Positions 45,430-55,000 of a stretch of DNA of 64,000 nt are shown here, piece after piece. The notes beneath the pieces are model-generated. The model searched no databases. It was not told the DNA's origin and worked only from the letters and a program-made list of their open reading frames with translations. Where the stretch lies: the NCBI GenBank assembly GCA_937898625.1, contig CALEJF010000041.1, positions 27,627 to 91,626 of the forward strand. The letters are read 5' to 3'. How positions within the stretch are numbered: position 1 is the stretch's first letter; each line of letters opens with the position of its first letter. The translations under genes were made by a program, and so were the position numbers. Origin of the DNA: an uncultured Clostridia bacterium (GTDB lineage Bacteria; Bacillota; Clostridia; Oscillospirales; Acutalibacteraceae).

Positions 45430-46137
45430 TTATATTTGATTTTCAAGTGAATCAACAGGTAAGCCGTAAGCTCTTGTAAATCTGTAAACCACTTGAATAA
45501 TCTTTCCCTCAGTTGTACGCACATATGGTTCAGTGACATTGGCTATTGCGAAAGATTTGGGATGTTCAGCCATATACTCAAGGCTATAACCTGTCCACTT
45601 AGTAAAATCTTCAAGCATCTCATCAGTTAAAGCATCGATTCTTTCTGATTTTTCCATGGTTTCGATACCTCCAGGAATAACATATCCAACCCAGGGTGAA
45701 CCATCTGTACAAAGTTGTCGATACACTTTGTAAAATTCATCTGTAAACAAGTCATATGTATAGTCTTCTATAGTATAATGATAAATTTCTTGTGGAGAAT
45801 TATAACCTTCAACAGTAAAAATGCCTAAATATTCACAATTGATATTAGAGGTTGGCTGAAAACCAAAGACCTCTTCAAACTTGTATTTAAATTCCTGCTG
45901 TGATGTGTTATTAGTTTTGTAAACACCCATGTAGGCGGCATAGTCAAAAGAGGTTGTTTCTACAGGTTTGTTTTCATACTCATAAACATCAAGCTTACCT
46001 TCGAAAGCGTCGTAGTTTTCCTCATAATTGGTATCGTTTTCATTGCTTTCATTTTGATTGTTATCAGGAGTATTTGGCATAAAGATTGAAAGAATTGCAA
46101 GAATAATTGAAATGATTTTTGAAATAATTCTGTTCAT
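45430..46137 (-). CDS. Exported protein of unknown function
   Basis: 235 residues. An N-terminal hydrophobic helix (IISKIISIILAILSIFM) without a clear lipobox is followed by an Asn/Glu-rich linker and a folded acidic domain (DGSPWVGYVIPGGIETMEKS). The ribosome binding site is AGAGGT. Third of four genes in the leftward ECF operon. No known family recognised. Confidence 0.6.
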   Translation of the reverse strand: MNRIISKIISIILAILSIFMPNTPDNNQNESNENDTNYEENYDAFEGKLDVYEYENKPVETTSFDYAAYMGVYKTNNTSQQEFKYKFEEVFGFQPTSNINCEYLGIFTVEGYNSPQEIYHYTIEDYTYDLFTDEFYKVYRQLCTDGSPWVGYVIPGGIETMEKSERIDALTDEMLEDFTKWTGYSLEYMAEHPKSFAIANVTEPYVRTTEGKIIQVVYRFTRAYGLPVDSLENQI

Positions 46138-46158
46138 AATAATACCTCTTTTCTTGTT

Positions 46159-46635
46159 TTAATCAGTGATTATGGTAGTGCTTTCGTGATGATACATTGC
46201 TAAGTAATCTTTTGCATATTTCATATTCTGATGGCTTTGGTATAAAGTAACGAGGCAGGGGATAACAGGTAGCATCATAACGGCTAAAAAGCCAAGAGTA
46301 AGTCCAAATATAAAGGCGACTAAATCGATAAGTAGGAACGGCACAATATGATATGCAACTGAACCACATTTAAGAATAACCCTAAAAATGTTGATTGGTG
46401 AAGTAATAATAGTAGCGATTATTCCACTGAACCACGATAGAAGAATTAAAAATGCAAGTAACTCGTTACCATCATATTTGACATTGCCTATGAGTAATCC
46501 ACCGACTGAACCTAATGCAGCTATTGCTGTGCAGGTAAGCTTAAACTTCCATTTCCGTTTTTCTTTTTCATACAACATTGTTGCATAATCAGGGTCAGTG
46601 ATTTCCACCTTTTCAAATAAATTGACTTTTTTCAT
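46159..46635 (-). CDS. Four-helix membrane protein of the ECF operon
   Basis: 158 residues with hydrophobic segments around LTCTAIAALGSVGGLLIGN, LLAFLILLSWFSGIIATII and VPFLLIDLVAFIFGLTLGFL. The only good ribosome binding site (AAAGGAG) serves an ATG 13 bases upstream in another frame, separated by a run of eight A. Either the start is weak, or one A has been gained, or slippage joins the frames to MSKKMKKVNLF. No function recognised. Confidence 0.55.
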   Translation of the reverse strand: MKKVNLFEKVEITDPDYATMLYEKEKRKWKFKLTCTAIAALGSVGGLLIGNVKYDGNELLAFLILLSWFSGIIATIITSPINIFRVILKCGSVAYHIVPFLLIDLVAFIFGLTLGFLAVMMLPVIPCLVTLYQSHQNMKYAKDYLAMYHHESTTIITD

Positions 46636-46676
46636 TTTTTTTACTCATAAAGATTCTCCTTTATTTTTTGATTTTC

Positions 46677-46715
46677 ACTAATTAGATGCAACAAAAACTT
46701 AAAAAGTTTTAAAGA
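46677..46715 (-). repeat. Operon-internal leader repeat, copy 2
   Basis: Read leftward, TAAAACTTTTTAAGTTTTTG then TTGCATCTAATTAGT closely matches 48835-48873. Each copy sits shortly before an AAAGGAG site of the same operon. Confidence 0.6.
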
Positions 46716-46734
46716 TTTATAAAGATTTTTAAAA

Positions 46735-48657
46735 TTATTTAATTTTTGTAATAATAAAATCTTCTTTCAATTCGTTAACATATTCGTCAGCATTATCATA
46801 GAAAAAGCCTGTTCCTCGACCGTCGGAATATTTTATATTTAATTTACCATTTTTATCGACAACTATATTTTTGTAAATTCGTGGTTTATATATTGTGCTA
46901 TGATATTCTCCGTTTAAATATTGTGTATAACCGACTAAAATGTGTAATTCATTTATACTTTGTTCAGGTGAATCGTCCTTAACTTCAGCAAAATAAATGC
47001 CTTGTACACTTGCATCAGAGTACGTAAACATAGAATCAGGAACATTTTCTGTTTGGATTTCAGCAACAAACTGTTTAGCTAATTTATCAACTTCGTTTAT
47101 AGGTAAAGTATCAGGTGTTGCATATTGAACTGATTCAGTTTGCATATTTGATGTTGGTGTTTCAGTAATAGAAGTACTAAGAGTTACCTTTTCTGTTGTA
47201 TCGATATTAGTTGTTGGAGTGTTCTCTTCTTTATTTTCGTGGATGTTTGTAGAATTAGTTTCAAAAGAATTTGGCTTAATATGAGTAGTTGGCTTATAGT
47301 AATTAATACTATCCATAACCCAACGACCGTTTTCATATACACAGTACATAACTGATGATTCTTCTTTTTCATCAAAATAATTGTTCAAGGTCAGATTGAT
47401 TGCATAGGTTGTATTATCGATTTTTTCAATAGAGTCAATACTTTTTATTTCACGACCGGGGTCACCAACACCTTCAAAAATATTCATATAGCATTTTCCA
47501 TCGTGTGCGGTTAAATTTGTTTCTTCAATTATCTTTTTAATTGCATTTTCTGAATAATATTCACGTAGACTTGCCATGCATTCATCGTATGAATTGTATT
47601 TTTTACATTCCTCAATGTAATAACCGTCTTTTTCTATGATTGGGTTTCCCATATCAATCTTTTCTGTACTTGCATAACCTCGTCCATAAAGATAGGTGTC
47701 ATAGTATTCCAATGAATCGTATAAAAGCTTTATAATTTCATCTTCTGTTATAGGAGTAGGTGCATCAGCTTCTGCTGATTGATTTGTCATTTCTTCAGGC
47801 GTTGATGAAACATCTTTAAGTTTTGTGACTCCTGCAACAGTACCCGTAACAGCTACAGCAGCTGCAACAACACCGATAATTATTTTTTGTGTCAATGTAA
47901 GTCCTGTTTTAGCAACTGTTCCTGCTACTGCGCCTGAAGAGGCGGTAATAGCAGATGTGGAAAGCGCTTTTGTAATTGATGAGGAAAGTGCTTTTGGAAC
48001 TGAAGATTCTTTTGCCATTTTTCTGATGAACCAAAGGAAAAGTGGAAGTGGTGCCATACCGTAAAGCTTGTGACCTTTCTTTTCAAGTTCTTCAACCTCG
48101 GTTTTGATTTTCTTTTTTGCATAGTTAAGTCTGCTTTTTACTGTGTTTTCAGAACAATCGAGTATTTGTGCAATTTCCTTGATAGATAATTCCTGAAAAT
48201 AGAACATAAGCACTACAAGACGCTGTTCATCAGGCAACTTATGTAATATTTTCTCCATAGCCTGTTTTGTTTCTTCATATTCAATATTTGAATCCGGATA
48301 GAATTCGATATTGTTATTTTCAACCATATCTCCAAAGTCATAACCATCTTCAGTTTCAAATTCAGAAAATACAAAATCTTTATGCTTTCTTAATGCCATT
48401 TTACATTCATTTGAAACAATCTGATTGAGCCAACTCTGAAATTTTTCAGGATTTTCAAGAGTGTCAAGTTTGTTAAATGCTTTTATGTATGCGTTTTGCA
48501 ATACATCAAAGGTATCATCTTCATTTTTCATCATGCTGATTGCAACGAAATAAGCACCTTGATTAGTTAATTCATATAATTTTGTGATTGCTGATTGGTT
48601 GTTAATTTTTGCTTGATTGACAAGCTCCTGCCAGTTAGTGTTATTCACTTTTTTCAT
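46735..48657 (-). CDS. ECF sigma factor fused to a membrane anchor and extracellular domains
   Basis: 640 residues. Residues 1-190 are a sigma-70 ECF factor: region 2 (DVLQNAYIKAFNKLDTLENP) and region 4 (LSIKEIAQILDCSENTVKSR). One transmembrane helix (IIIGVVAAAVAVTGTVAG, about 262-280) follows, then about 360 extracellular residues with two folded segments around a Thr/Asn-rich linker. The protein could sense outside the cell and direct RNA polymerase inside without a separate anti-sigma factor, although release from the membrane may be needed. It heads a four-gene operon and has the same promoter-like motif as the RHS gene. Confidence 0.85.
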   Translation of the reverse strand: MKKVNNTNWQELVNQAKINNQSAITKLYELTNQGAYFVAISMMKNEDDTFDVLQNAYIKAFNKLDTLENPEKFQSWLNQIVSNECKMALRKHKDFVFSEFETEDGYDFGDMVENNNIEFYPDSNIEYEETKQAMEKILHKLPDEQRLVVLMFYFQELSIKEIAQILDCSENTVKSRLNYAKKKIKTEVEELEKKGHKLYGMAPLPLFLWFIRKMAKESSVPKALSSSITKALSTSAITASSGAVAGTVAKTGLTLTQKIIIGVVAAAVAVTGTVAGVTKLKDVSSTPEEMTNQSAEADAPTPITEDEIIKLLYDSLEYYDTYLYGRGYASTEKIDMGNPIIEKDGYYIEECKKYNSYDECMASLREYYSENAIKKIIEETNLTAHDGKCYMNIFEGVGDPGREIKSIDSIEKIDNTTYAINLTLNNYFDEKEESSVMYCVYENGRWVMDSINYYKPTTHIKPNSFETNSTNIHENKEENTPTTNIDTTEKVTLSTSITETPTSNMQTESVQYATPDTLPINEVDKLAKQFVAEIQTENVPDSMFTYSDASVQGIYFAEVKDDSPEQSINELHILVGYTQYLNGEYHSTIYKPRIYKNIVVDKNGKLNIKYSDGRGTGFFYDNADEYVNELKEDFIITKIK

Positions 48658-48763
48658 TCATCCTTTTTAAGATAGTTTCAATAAGCTTCTTACTTAAATC
48701 TAATTGCATTTTTGTGTCTTGTGCAATCGATTTGATTAAATCCTTTAATGTGTAGCTATTCAA
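48641..48763 (-). CDS. Possible 40-residue protein overlapping the sigma gene start
   Basis: TTG 48763 opens a frame reading NSYTLKDLIKSIAQDTKMQL to ILKRMNEKSE, overlapping the sigma gene by 17 bases. GGTGAG lies upstream. It could be a coupling or regulatory peptide. Its reality is uncertain. Confidence 0.35.
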   Translation of the reverse strand: MNSYTLKDLIKSIAQDTKMQLDLSKKLIETILKRMNEKSE

Positions 48764-48809
48764 TTTTGCTCACCACATTAATAATCATTTTTATTTTAAG
48801 TATTTTCAT
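48756..48809 (-). CDS. Possible 17-residue leader peptide
   Basis: ATG 48809, with AAGGAG nine bases upstream, encodes MKILKIKMIINVVSKIE. Its stop overlaps the TTG of the 40-residue frame, which in turn overlaps the sigma gene, giving a chain of overlapping frames in the operon leader. Confidence 0.35.
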   Translation of the reverse strand: MKILKIKMIINVVSKIE

Positions 48810-48834
48810 AATGTGCATCTCCTTTTCATCTTTT

Positions 48835-48873
48835 ACTAATAAGATGCAGTAAAAAGTGAAAAGGTTTTAAATA
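48835..48873 (-). repeat. Operon-internal leader repeat, copy 1
   Basis: TAAAACCTTTTCACTTTTTA then CTGCATCTTATTAGT (leftward) resembles 46677-46715. This copy begins just after the likely transcription start from the 48884 promoter. Confidence 0.6.
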
Positions 48874-48883
48874 CCTATTATAC

Positions 48884-48912
48884 AAATCGATTTTTCTCTT
48901 CTTTTTGTGACA
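48884..48912 (-). promoter_or_regulatory. ECF-type promoter motif, copy 1 (own operon)
   Basis: Leftward TGTCAC (48912-48907), exactly 17 bases and CGATTT (48889-48884). The same elements and spacing occur at 51928 and 60684. Upstream of the sigma operon itself, this suggests autoregulation. Confidence 0.65.
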
Positions 48913-48930
48913 AAATTAAGCAGAAAATAA

Positions 48931-49127
48931 AAAATGCGTGACCGAAGCCACGCACTAAAAAGCATCACTCCGATTGCCGCGACGCAAATTCAATACACAA
49001 GTTCTGAGTATGTGAAAATAGGAGCATGCGTTTTTACCATAAGATAAAAATAAACATACCCGGCTTGTGCTGAAATATTCAATTTGCGTCGCAAATATAG
49101 TATATCATATATTTTCAGATTATTCAA
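48931..49127 (-). ncRNA. Structured small RNA of about 160 nt with own promoter and terminator
   Basis: TTGAAT (49127-49122), 17 bases and TATACT (49104-49099) predict a start near 49092. The 5' end GCGACGCAAATTGAATA pairs with TATTGAATTTGCGTCGC near the 3' end. Inside, CACAAG/CTTGTG and GTATGT/ACATAC continue the rod around internal loops. The terminator GCGTG-GCTTCGGT-CACGC plus TTTTTT ends it at about 48931. The closed-rod layout recalls 6S RNA, but I cannot confirm that class. Confidence 0.7.
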
Positions 49128-49256
49128 TAAATTGTTAAGAAAAGAGCAGTACTATAAATAATAATTGAATTTGGTTACTTCTGGGAGTCTGCACCAAACG
49201 AGTGGTACGGGCTCCCTGCGTCGCGGCGGAGTGTACGGTTAACCTACAAATTTGCG
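49128..49256. other. Intergenic hairpin downstream of the ClpX-like gene
   Basis: GGGAG (49183-49187) pairs with CTCCC (49212-49216), with CACCA/TGGT inside. There is no T-run, so the role is unclear. Confidence 0.45.
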
Positions 49257-50768
49257 TTATGCACTTTTGTGGGTTAACTTTTTGCTTGTATATGGTCCGA
49301 TAGCATCCTTTAATGCTTTTGTAAGGAATTGAGAAACATCTGTACCGTTGGCAAGTCGCTTGTAATTGATGTAATAGGGAAGGAAGCCGTCCTGGAACCT
49401 CAAATTATTGGGTTTAGCTGCAACAACATAGTCGTTGCAGATGATTTCGTAAGGGGAAATGTTATCGGGGTTTTCTTGATTAGTAGCAGTAGCTTGTGCC
49501 AACTTAATCAAGTTGCGATAAGTGCGTTCTGACGGTCGGGTGTTATATGCGAGATAGAAGCAAGCTGTATGCAAGAAATTGAAGAACAAATCCCTCTCAT
49601 ATTTATTGCTTAACTTTGCACATTCTGTAAGTTCAAAACAGAAGTTGCCGATAGATTGTTTATTAAGAAGCTCAGAATAAATACTCATATCAACATCAAC
49701 CTCTGCTTCCTCAATTACCTTTGGAATGTTTCGTTTTCCGTTACGATAATTGAGCTTGAATTCATCATTTTTTGCAGTAAGAATAACCTTGTTACATTCA
49801 GGATTTGTATCAATATAGTTATGAGCTTCAATAACCGCCTTGCTCAAGACATTTTCAATGCTTCTTGCTCCAAGATTCTGCTTCATAGATGTTTCAGCGA
49901 TAAGATTAATAGCACTGTCCGTAATCTTGAACTTAACACCTCTTGTATTGAAGCAGTTCTTGTACTTGTTAAGGACACTTGTTTTAGCAGAGTCAGTAAT
50001 GAGTTTTTTATAGCCTTCCATATCAATATCAGGGATATAAATTACCCTCTGCATACGGCCACAGAGTTCGGCCATAAAACCATAATTTTTAAGGTCTTCA
50101 AGTGTTGTTTTTGAAAGCAATTCTGACTTGTCATCGGTACTAATCTTGTCATTAGAAGCAAAGCCAAGTGACTGCTTTTTGCGATATTTTGCTTCCAGGA
50201 GTGGAGTAATCTTTGCACAAGCACCTGCGAACAATGTAAGTGTTTTATCAAAATTGACAACAGTCGTTTTCTTTTCTTCGTTACTGATTGTAATTTCACC
50301 GTTTTCAAGCATGCAAAGGAAGTCCTGCTGTGGAGAATACGCATCATAATGATTGTCGCCTACATATCGCATTTTATCTGCTTCGTCAAACAAGATAATA
50401 CCACCCTCATCGAACCAGTTAGGATTTTTAGATAAAATATCAGCAAGTGCGTTAGATAAATTACGACCTCTGCAACCGCTTTGTGTAATGTTGGCGCAAT
50501 CAACCTTTTCAAAGTTAAGGCCACAAACCCTTGCAAGATTTTTTGTGATGTGGCTTTTACCTGAACCAGTTGAACCGAGAATATATGATGCAAGATATGG
50601 CAATTCGTCCCTTGGAACACCATTTTCAATGGCTTTGATATTATTAAGATGCATTGCAATCAATGTGGCAATTTCCTTTTGTGCGTTTTCCTGTGAAGGA
50701 ATCGGTACGATTTTTTCTTTTGCAAGAGAGATAAGTTCGTCTGCTGATAAGTACTTAATATTTTTCAT
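49257..50768 (-). CDS. Divergent ClpX-like AAA+ ATPase
   Basis: 503 residues from ATG 50768 (GGAGG). Walker A GSTGSGKSH (66-74), Walker B IILFDEAD (124-131) and the sensor-2 region NLGARSIENV (near 300) follow ClpX. QSLGFAS (200-206) sits where ClpX has its ClpP-docking IGF loop. The N-terminal zinc domain is missing, the pore-1 motif GYVG is replaced by GCRG (98-101), and about 150 extra residues follow the ClpX core. It is encoded 24 bases after clpP and is probably its unfoldase partner with unusual substrates. Confidence 0.85.
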   Translation of the reverse strand: MKNIKYLSADELISLAKEKIVPIPSQENAQKEIATLIAMHLNNIKAIENGVPRDELPYLASYILGSTGSGKSHITKNLARVCGLNFEKVDCANITQSGCRGRNLSNALADILSKNPNWFDEGGIILFDEADKMRYVGDNHYDAYSPQQDFLCMLENGEITISNEEKKTTVVNFDKTLTLFAGACAKITPLLEAKYRKKQSLGFASNDKISTDDKSELLSKTTLEDLKNYGFMAELCGRMQRVIYIPDIDMEGYKKLITDSAKTSVLNKYKNCFNTRGVKFKITDSAINLIAETSMKQNLGARSIENVLSKAVIEAHNYIDTNPECNKVILTAKNDEFKLNYRNGKRNIPKVIEEAEVDVDMSIYSELLNKQSIGNFCFELTECAKLSNKYERDLFFNFLHTACFYLAYNTRPSERTYRNLIKLAQATATNQENPDNISPYEIICNDYVVAAKPNNLRFQDGFLPYYINYKRLANGTDVSQFLTKALKDAIGPYTSKKLTHKSA

Positions 50769-50792
50769 TTTTCTTTCCTCCAAAAATATGTA

Positions 50793-51371
50793 TTATCTCT
50801 TGTCGATAATTCTGTCAACAAGACCGTATTCAAGTGCCTGCTGTGCTGTCAGCCAATTGTCACGGTCGGTATCAACGGCAATTTCCTCGATAGATTTACC
50901 TGTGTTATCGGCAAGAATTTTGTTCAATCGTTGCTTAGTCCTTGAAATATGTTCTGCAGCAATTTGAATATCCGTTGCCTGACCTTGTGCACCGCCCAAG
51001 GGCTGGTGAATCATAACCTCCGCATTGGGAAGAATAATTCTCTTGCCTTTTGCACCGGATGAAAGTAAAAATGCACCCATACTTGCAGCCGTACCAACAC
51101 AAATAGTTGAAACATCACATTTGATGTACTGCATAGTGTCGTAAATCGCAAGTCCGGCAGAAACAGAACCTTCGGGACTGTTGATATACAGTGAAATGTC
51201 CTTTTCGCTGTCCTGACTCTCAAGATAGAGCATCTGTGCAACCACAAGAGATGCGGTATAGTCATCAATATTGTCAGACAGCATAATAATGCGGTCATTG
51301 AGAAGCCTTGAATAGATATCCATACCTCTTTCTCCGTTGCCCGTGTTAGCAAGAACCATTGGAATTGTCAT
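50793..51371 (-). CDS. clpP: ClpP-type serine protease
   Basis: 192 residues from ATG 51371 (AAAGGAAG). The catalytic triad is in place: Ser97 in GTAASMGA, His122 in MIHQPLGGAQG and Asp171 in TDRDNW. The N-terminal GERGMDIYSRLLNDRII is typical. ClpP forms the tetradecameric chamber that degrades proteins fed by Clp ATPases. Whether this is the only ClpP of the cell or a second, element-linked one cannot be told. Confidence 0.95.
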   Translation of the reverse strand: MTIPMVLANTGNGERGMDIYSRLLNDRIIMLSDNIDDYTASLVVAQMLYLESQDSEKDISLYINSPEGSVSAGLAIYDTMQYIKCDVSTICVGTAASMGAFLLSSGAKGKRIILPNAEVMIHQPLGGAQGQATDIQIAAEHISRTKQRLNKILADNTGKSIEEIAVDTDRDNWLTAQQALEYGLVDRIIDKR

Positions 51372-51465
51372 AAAAATCTTCCTTTCGATATGTAAAATTT
51401 TCAATAGATGTTTGTGGTTTATAGGGTTAATCTTTGTGTTCTCACCTCATTTCAGCAATAAAAAT

Positions 51466-51493
51466 AGCCCGACGGCTTATTTGCCATCGGGCT
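51466..51493 (-). terminator. Terminator-like hairpin upstream of clpP
   Basis: The stem AGCCCGATGGC/GCCGTCGGGCT is followed, leftward, by ATTTTTATT. It would end any transcript arriving from the right before clpP. Confidence 0.7.
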
Positions 51494-51604
51494 TCGTTCT
51501 CATAAAGAAATATATAAATGTATTACATTCACCGAAAACATCAAGCCATAAAGCTGTGATACAATCACAACCTTTGATGACAAATATGTTTCCGAGTGAA
51601 TAGC

Positions 51605-51840
51605 CAAGACTCAGAGTTTGAGTTAATTAATCACGCTATTGCTTAGGGTAGCCTGACATTCTCTACGTTTTTGTAGTCCATCTTTATTGCTAAAAGCAAT
51701 AAAAGCGTAGCACCTCTGGTCAGGGTCCTTTATATAATCTCGATGAAGTGTACCAAGGACGATAGGACACATCATCGCTCTGAAATTAATCAGTGACAAC
51801 ATGATAATTCAGAATTATCATGTTGTCAAGCAATATTTTT
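51605..51840. ncRNA. Candidate structured RNA region before the RHS gene
   Basis: Nested stems CCTGAC/GTCAGG (51652 with 51719), CTACG/CGTAG (51663 with 51706) and TTTATTGC/GCAATAAA (51683 with 51696) are followed by CGATGA-GTGT/ACAC-TCATCG (51741 to 51777) around CCAAGGACGAT. A perfect 16-bp hairpin (51794-51828) with a T-run on the + strand follows. No promoter is convincing and the strand is uncertain. It matches no riboswitch class I know. Confidence 0.5.
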
Positions 51841-51927
51841 AGTATTAATTTTTCTGTAGAGGATTTTTGCTCAATTAGGACGTAATAATATTACAAAAGA
51901 CAACAAGTTATTTATTATTCGTTTTTC

Positions 51928-51956
51928 TGTCACAAACTAAATTTATTTTACGATTA
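51928..51956 (+). promoter_or_regulatory. ECF-type promoter motif, copy 2 (RHS gene)
   Basis: TGTCAC (51928-51933), 17 bases and CGATTA (51951-51956), 79 bases before the RHS start codon. The elements and spacing are the same as upstream of the sigma operon. Confidence 0.65.
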
Positions 51957-52034
51957 TTGTTATGTGAAATATGTAAAAAAGGGGTGATAAAAGAAATAAG
52001 AATAAAACTATAAATTTTAAAAGGGAGGATATTT

Positions 52035-55000
52035 ATGAAAAAGAAAATTAGTTTGCTGTGTAAGGTTTTATCTGTATTTCTTGCGATTATATTAGTTGTT
52101 CAGATGGTGCCTGCACAAATAATTGCAGAAGCGTACGAAGGAGTAGTTAGTGAAATTACTGACAATTCTTCGGATATTCCTTCAGGGGAAACAACCACGA
52201 CCGAACCAGAACCTGAAGTTGTTGCGGAAGAAATATCAAAGCGAGAACAAAATGTCAAACACTTCCGTATGGATGACGGTACATACAAAGCTGTTCAGTA
52301 CGAGGGTTCAGTTCACTTTATGCTAAATGACGAGTGGACTGATTATGACAATACGCTTACTGAAGTAGATGCAGATGAAGAAGAAAACGAAAACAAATCT
52401 GTTAAAAACAAGGATTTGAAGAATACTCTTGCAGATTACTCAGTTCGACTTTCAAAGAAGACAAACGGCAAGAAATTTGTACGCATTGAAAAAGACGGAT
52501 ATAAATTGTCATGGTATTATACAAATGCCAACAAATCAACGGCAAAAAGAACAGAAACAGTTGACGATGATGACGATTTTACGCTTGAAAAGATTTCATC
52601 AAAGGTTGTTTATGAAAATGTTTATGAAAATACTGATTTTGAGTATATCGTAAGTCCTGATGGTCTCAAAGAAAACATTATTCTTCAAAATGCAGGTACT
52701 CAAACAGTATTTGAAGCTGAATACAAGATTGACAAATTGTCACCTATTCAGGTGGATTCCAAAACAATTAACCTTGTGTCTGCAAATGGAGAAGTTATAT
52801 ACACAATTTCAGCACCATATATGACAGACTCCAACAATCAAAATTCATCAGGTGTGACGATAACCTTTTCTAAAGTAAAAAACAACAAATTCACAGTTAC
52901 AACCACTCTTGATGAGGATTGGCTAAATGATGAGAACAGAGCTTATCCTGTTACTGTTGACCCAATGGTGATGACAAAACCTGACCCAGCCACCATTGAT
53001 AATAAATATTTAACAACTAACAGCAGTAATCTTAGTGCTTATGGTTCCATGTATGTCGGTAAAGAAGCGAACATGGGACAAACTCGTTCTGCAGTTAAAT
53101 TCACCTCTATTCCTACTCTTGATAAGGGTGATTTGGTTTGTGGTGCCGCTATAAATCTGGGTCAATTAAGCTATGAACATGTCAGCAATACACAGTTGCA
53201 GATTAATGCTTATGAAATAACATCTGCATGGAGTGGCTTTAATAATTCTGCTCCGGGCATCTGCACATCAACAGACCCTGTTTATGACGATAAGGTGCTC
53301 GATTACGTTACAACATCAGCATCTAATAACTATAGTCAAATCTCTTGGAATATTACATCTATTGTTAAGAAATGGTATAACAACCCAAATTCAAATTACG
53401 GTATTTTCTTTGCAGCTTCTGACACAAGATGGGCTTATGTTCAACTATCTTCGGATACCAACAGTGTTACTAATGGTGAACCGGTTTTGGTTGTTTCTTA
53501 CATCAATAACCGTGGACTTGAAGATTATTGGTCATACACAGAACAAAACCTTGGTACAGGTGTGGGCTACGTGAACAATGCAACAGGTAACCTTGTTGTA
53601 AATATTCCTATTTGCGACACATCAACTGCATCCTTACCTGCAAGCATCAGTTATTACTATAATGGTTATCAGGCGGGCAGACATTTTGCGGTCACTCAAG
53701 GCGGAGGAGAATACAACCCATCAAGTTCTATTTCTGGTGCAGGTTGGAAATTAAATGTTGATGAACAGCTCTCTTATTTGAAACCCGAGTTAGGCAATAA
53801 CGACGATTTACACAAACAAGGCTTTAAATATACCTACACAGATTCCGACGGAACTGTTCTTTACATGAAAGAGACCTCATCAGGCTCTAATACTTATGAG
53901 GATGAACTTGGAAAAGGCTATAAATTAACTCTTGCGGATAATGAATGGACATTAACGGATAAGCAGAATAATAAGAAAATATTTACTAGTGGTGGTCGTT
54001 TAAAAACCGTTCAGACCAATCAGAGTTACGACACGATAACATACAATTATGACGACGATATGTTCTTGGAAGAGATTGTTGACGGTTCGGGACACAAAAT
54101 CACTATTGAACGAAATGAAAACAATGCCATACTATACATCACAAGTAGTCTGGGAAAAGTGTCGTTCAAATATAATGGCTCATGGCTCACTAAAATCACA
54201 TACCCTGATGGTGGAACAATTCACTTCGATTATGATTCGGATTACAGACTTACATCCGTAACATCACGAGATGGAACAAAAATAAACTATACTTATCCTA
54301 CAACCGGAGATGTTGCGCACAAGAATCGTGTAGCTGGAGTTACTGAATACTCTGCACCAAACAGCAACAATGCTCGTACTGTTGGTAATTCATTGACTTT
54401 TGACTATAATCACGGAAATTATACAAAGGTTACTGACAATAAAGGCCGAAGTGTAGTATATAATTTTGACAACTGTGGCAGGACCATATCCGCAGTTGAC
54501 GATTTAGGTGCAACATCAACAAAATATACTGCAAATGTTGCAGCAGACAACAGCTCAACAGGTAAATATGTAGAACAGAACAATAAAATCACTTCTGTTT
54601 CATCCTCTACCTTGCCCGTTGACAATCTTTTGAAGAATCATAGCTTTGAAAACGGCAAAAATTACTGGTCTTCACAGACAAGTTGTTCTTCATCTGACTC
54701 AACAAACGCATTTATCGGTTCAAAATCGATTAAGTTTACATCCAATGTAACAACTAACAATGCAATAATATACCAAGCCTACACTCCAACGAAAACAGGA
54801 GAATACACATTCTCATTCTACTATAAAACAGATGATGTACTTACCGGTGACGGTGGCATATGTGCTATAATTGAGCTTAAAAAGAGTAACGGAAGTGCAA
54901 GTACCTTTGTTGCAAGCACATATAGTCGTGAAGACACTTTGGACGAATGGGTAAGAACAAGTGTAACTGCTAATGTTACCTCTGACATTTCAGAAATTGT

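Noticed and set aside
48931..49092. Naming the small RNA 6S RNA
   Set aside because: The rod shape fits, but the central bubble and tail after the closing stem are not clearly 6S; no class is assigned.
51337..51603. Rightward 88-residue frame across the clpP start
   Set aside because: It lacks a ribosome binding site, runs antisense through the clpP start and crosses a terminator hairpin.
51605..51840. Lysine, M-box, T-box or c-di-GMP riboswitch
   Set aside because: Short similarities such as AGAGGTGC on the minus strand do not extend to the conserved cores of these classes, and no T-box GGTGG sequence is present.
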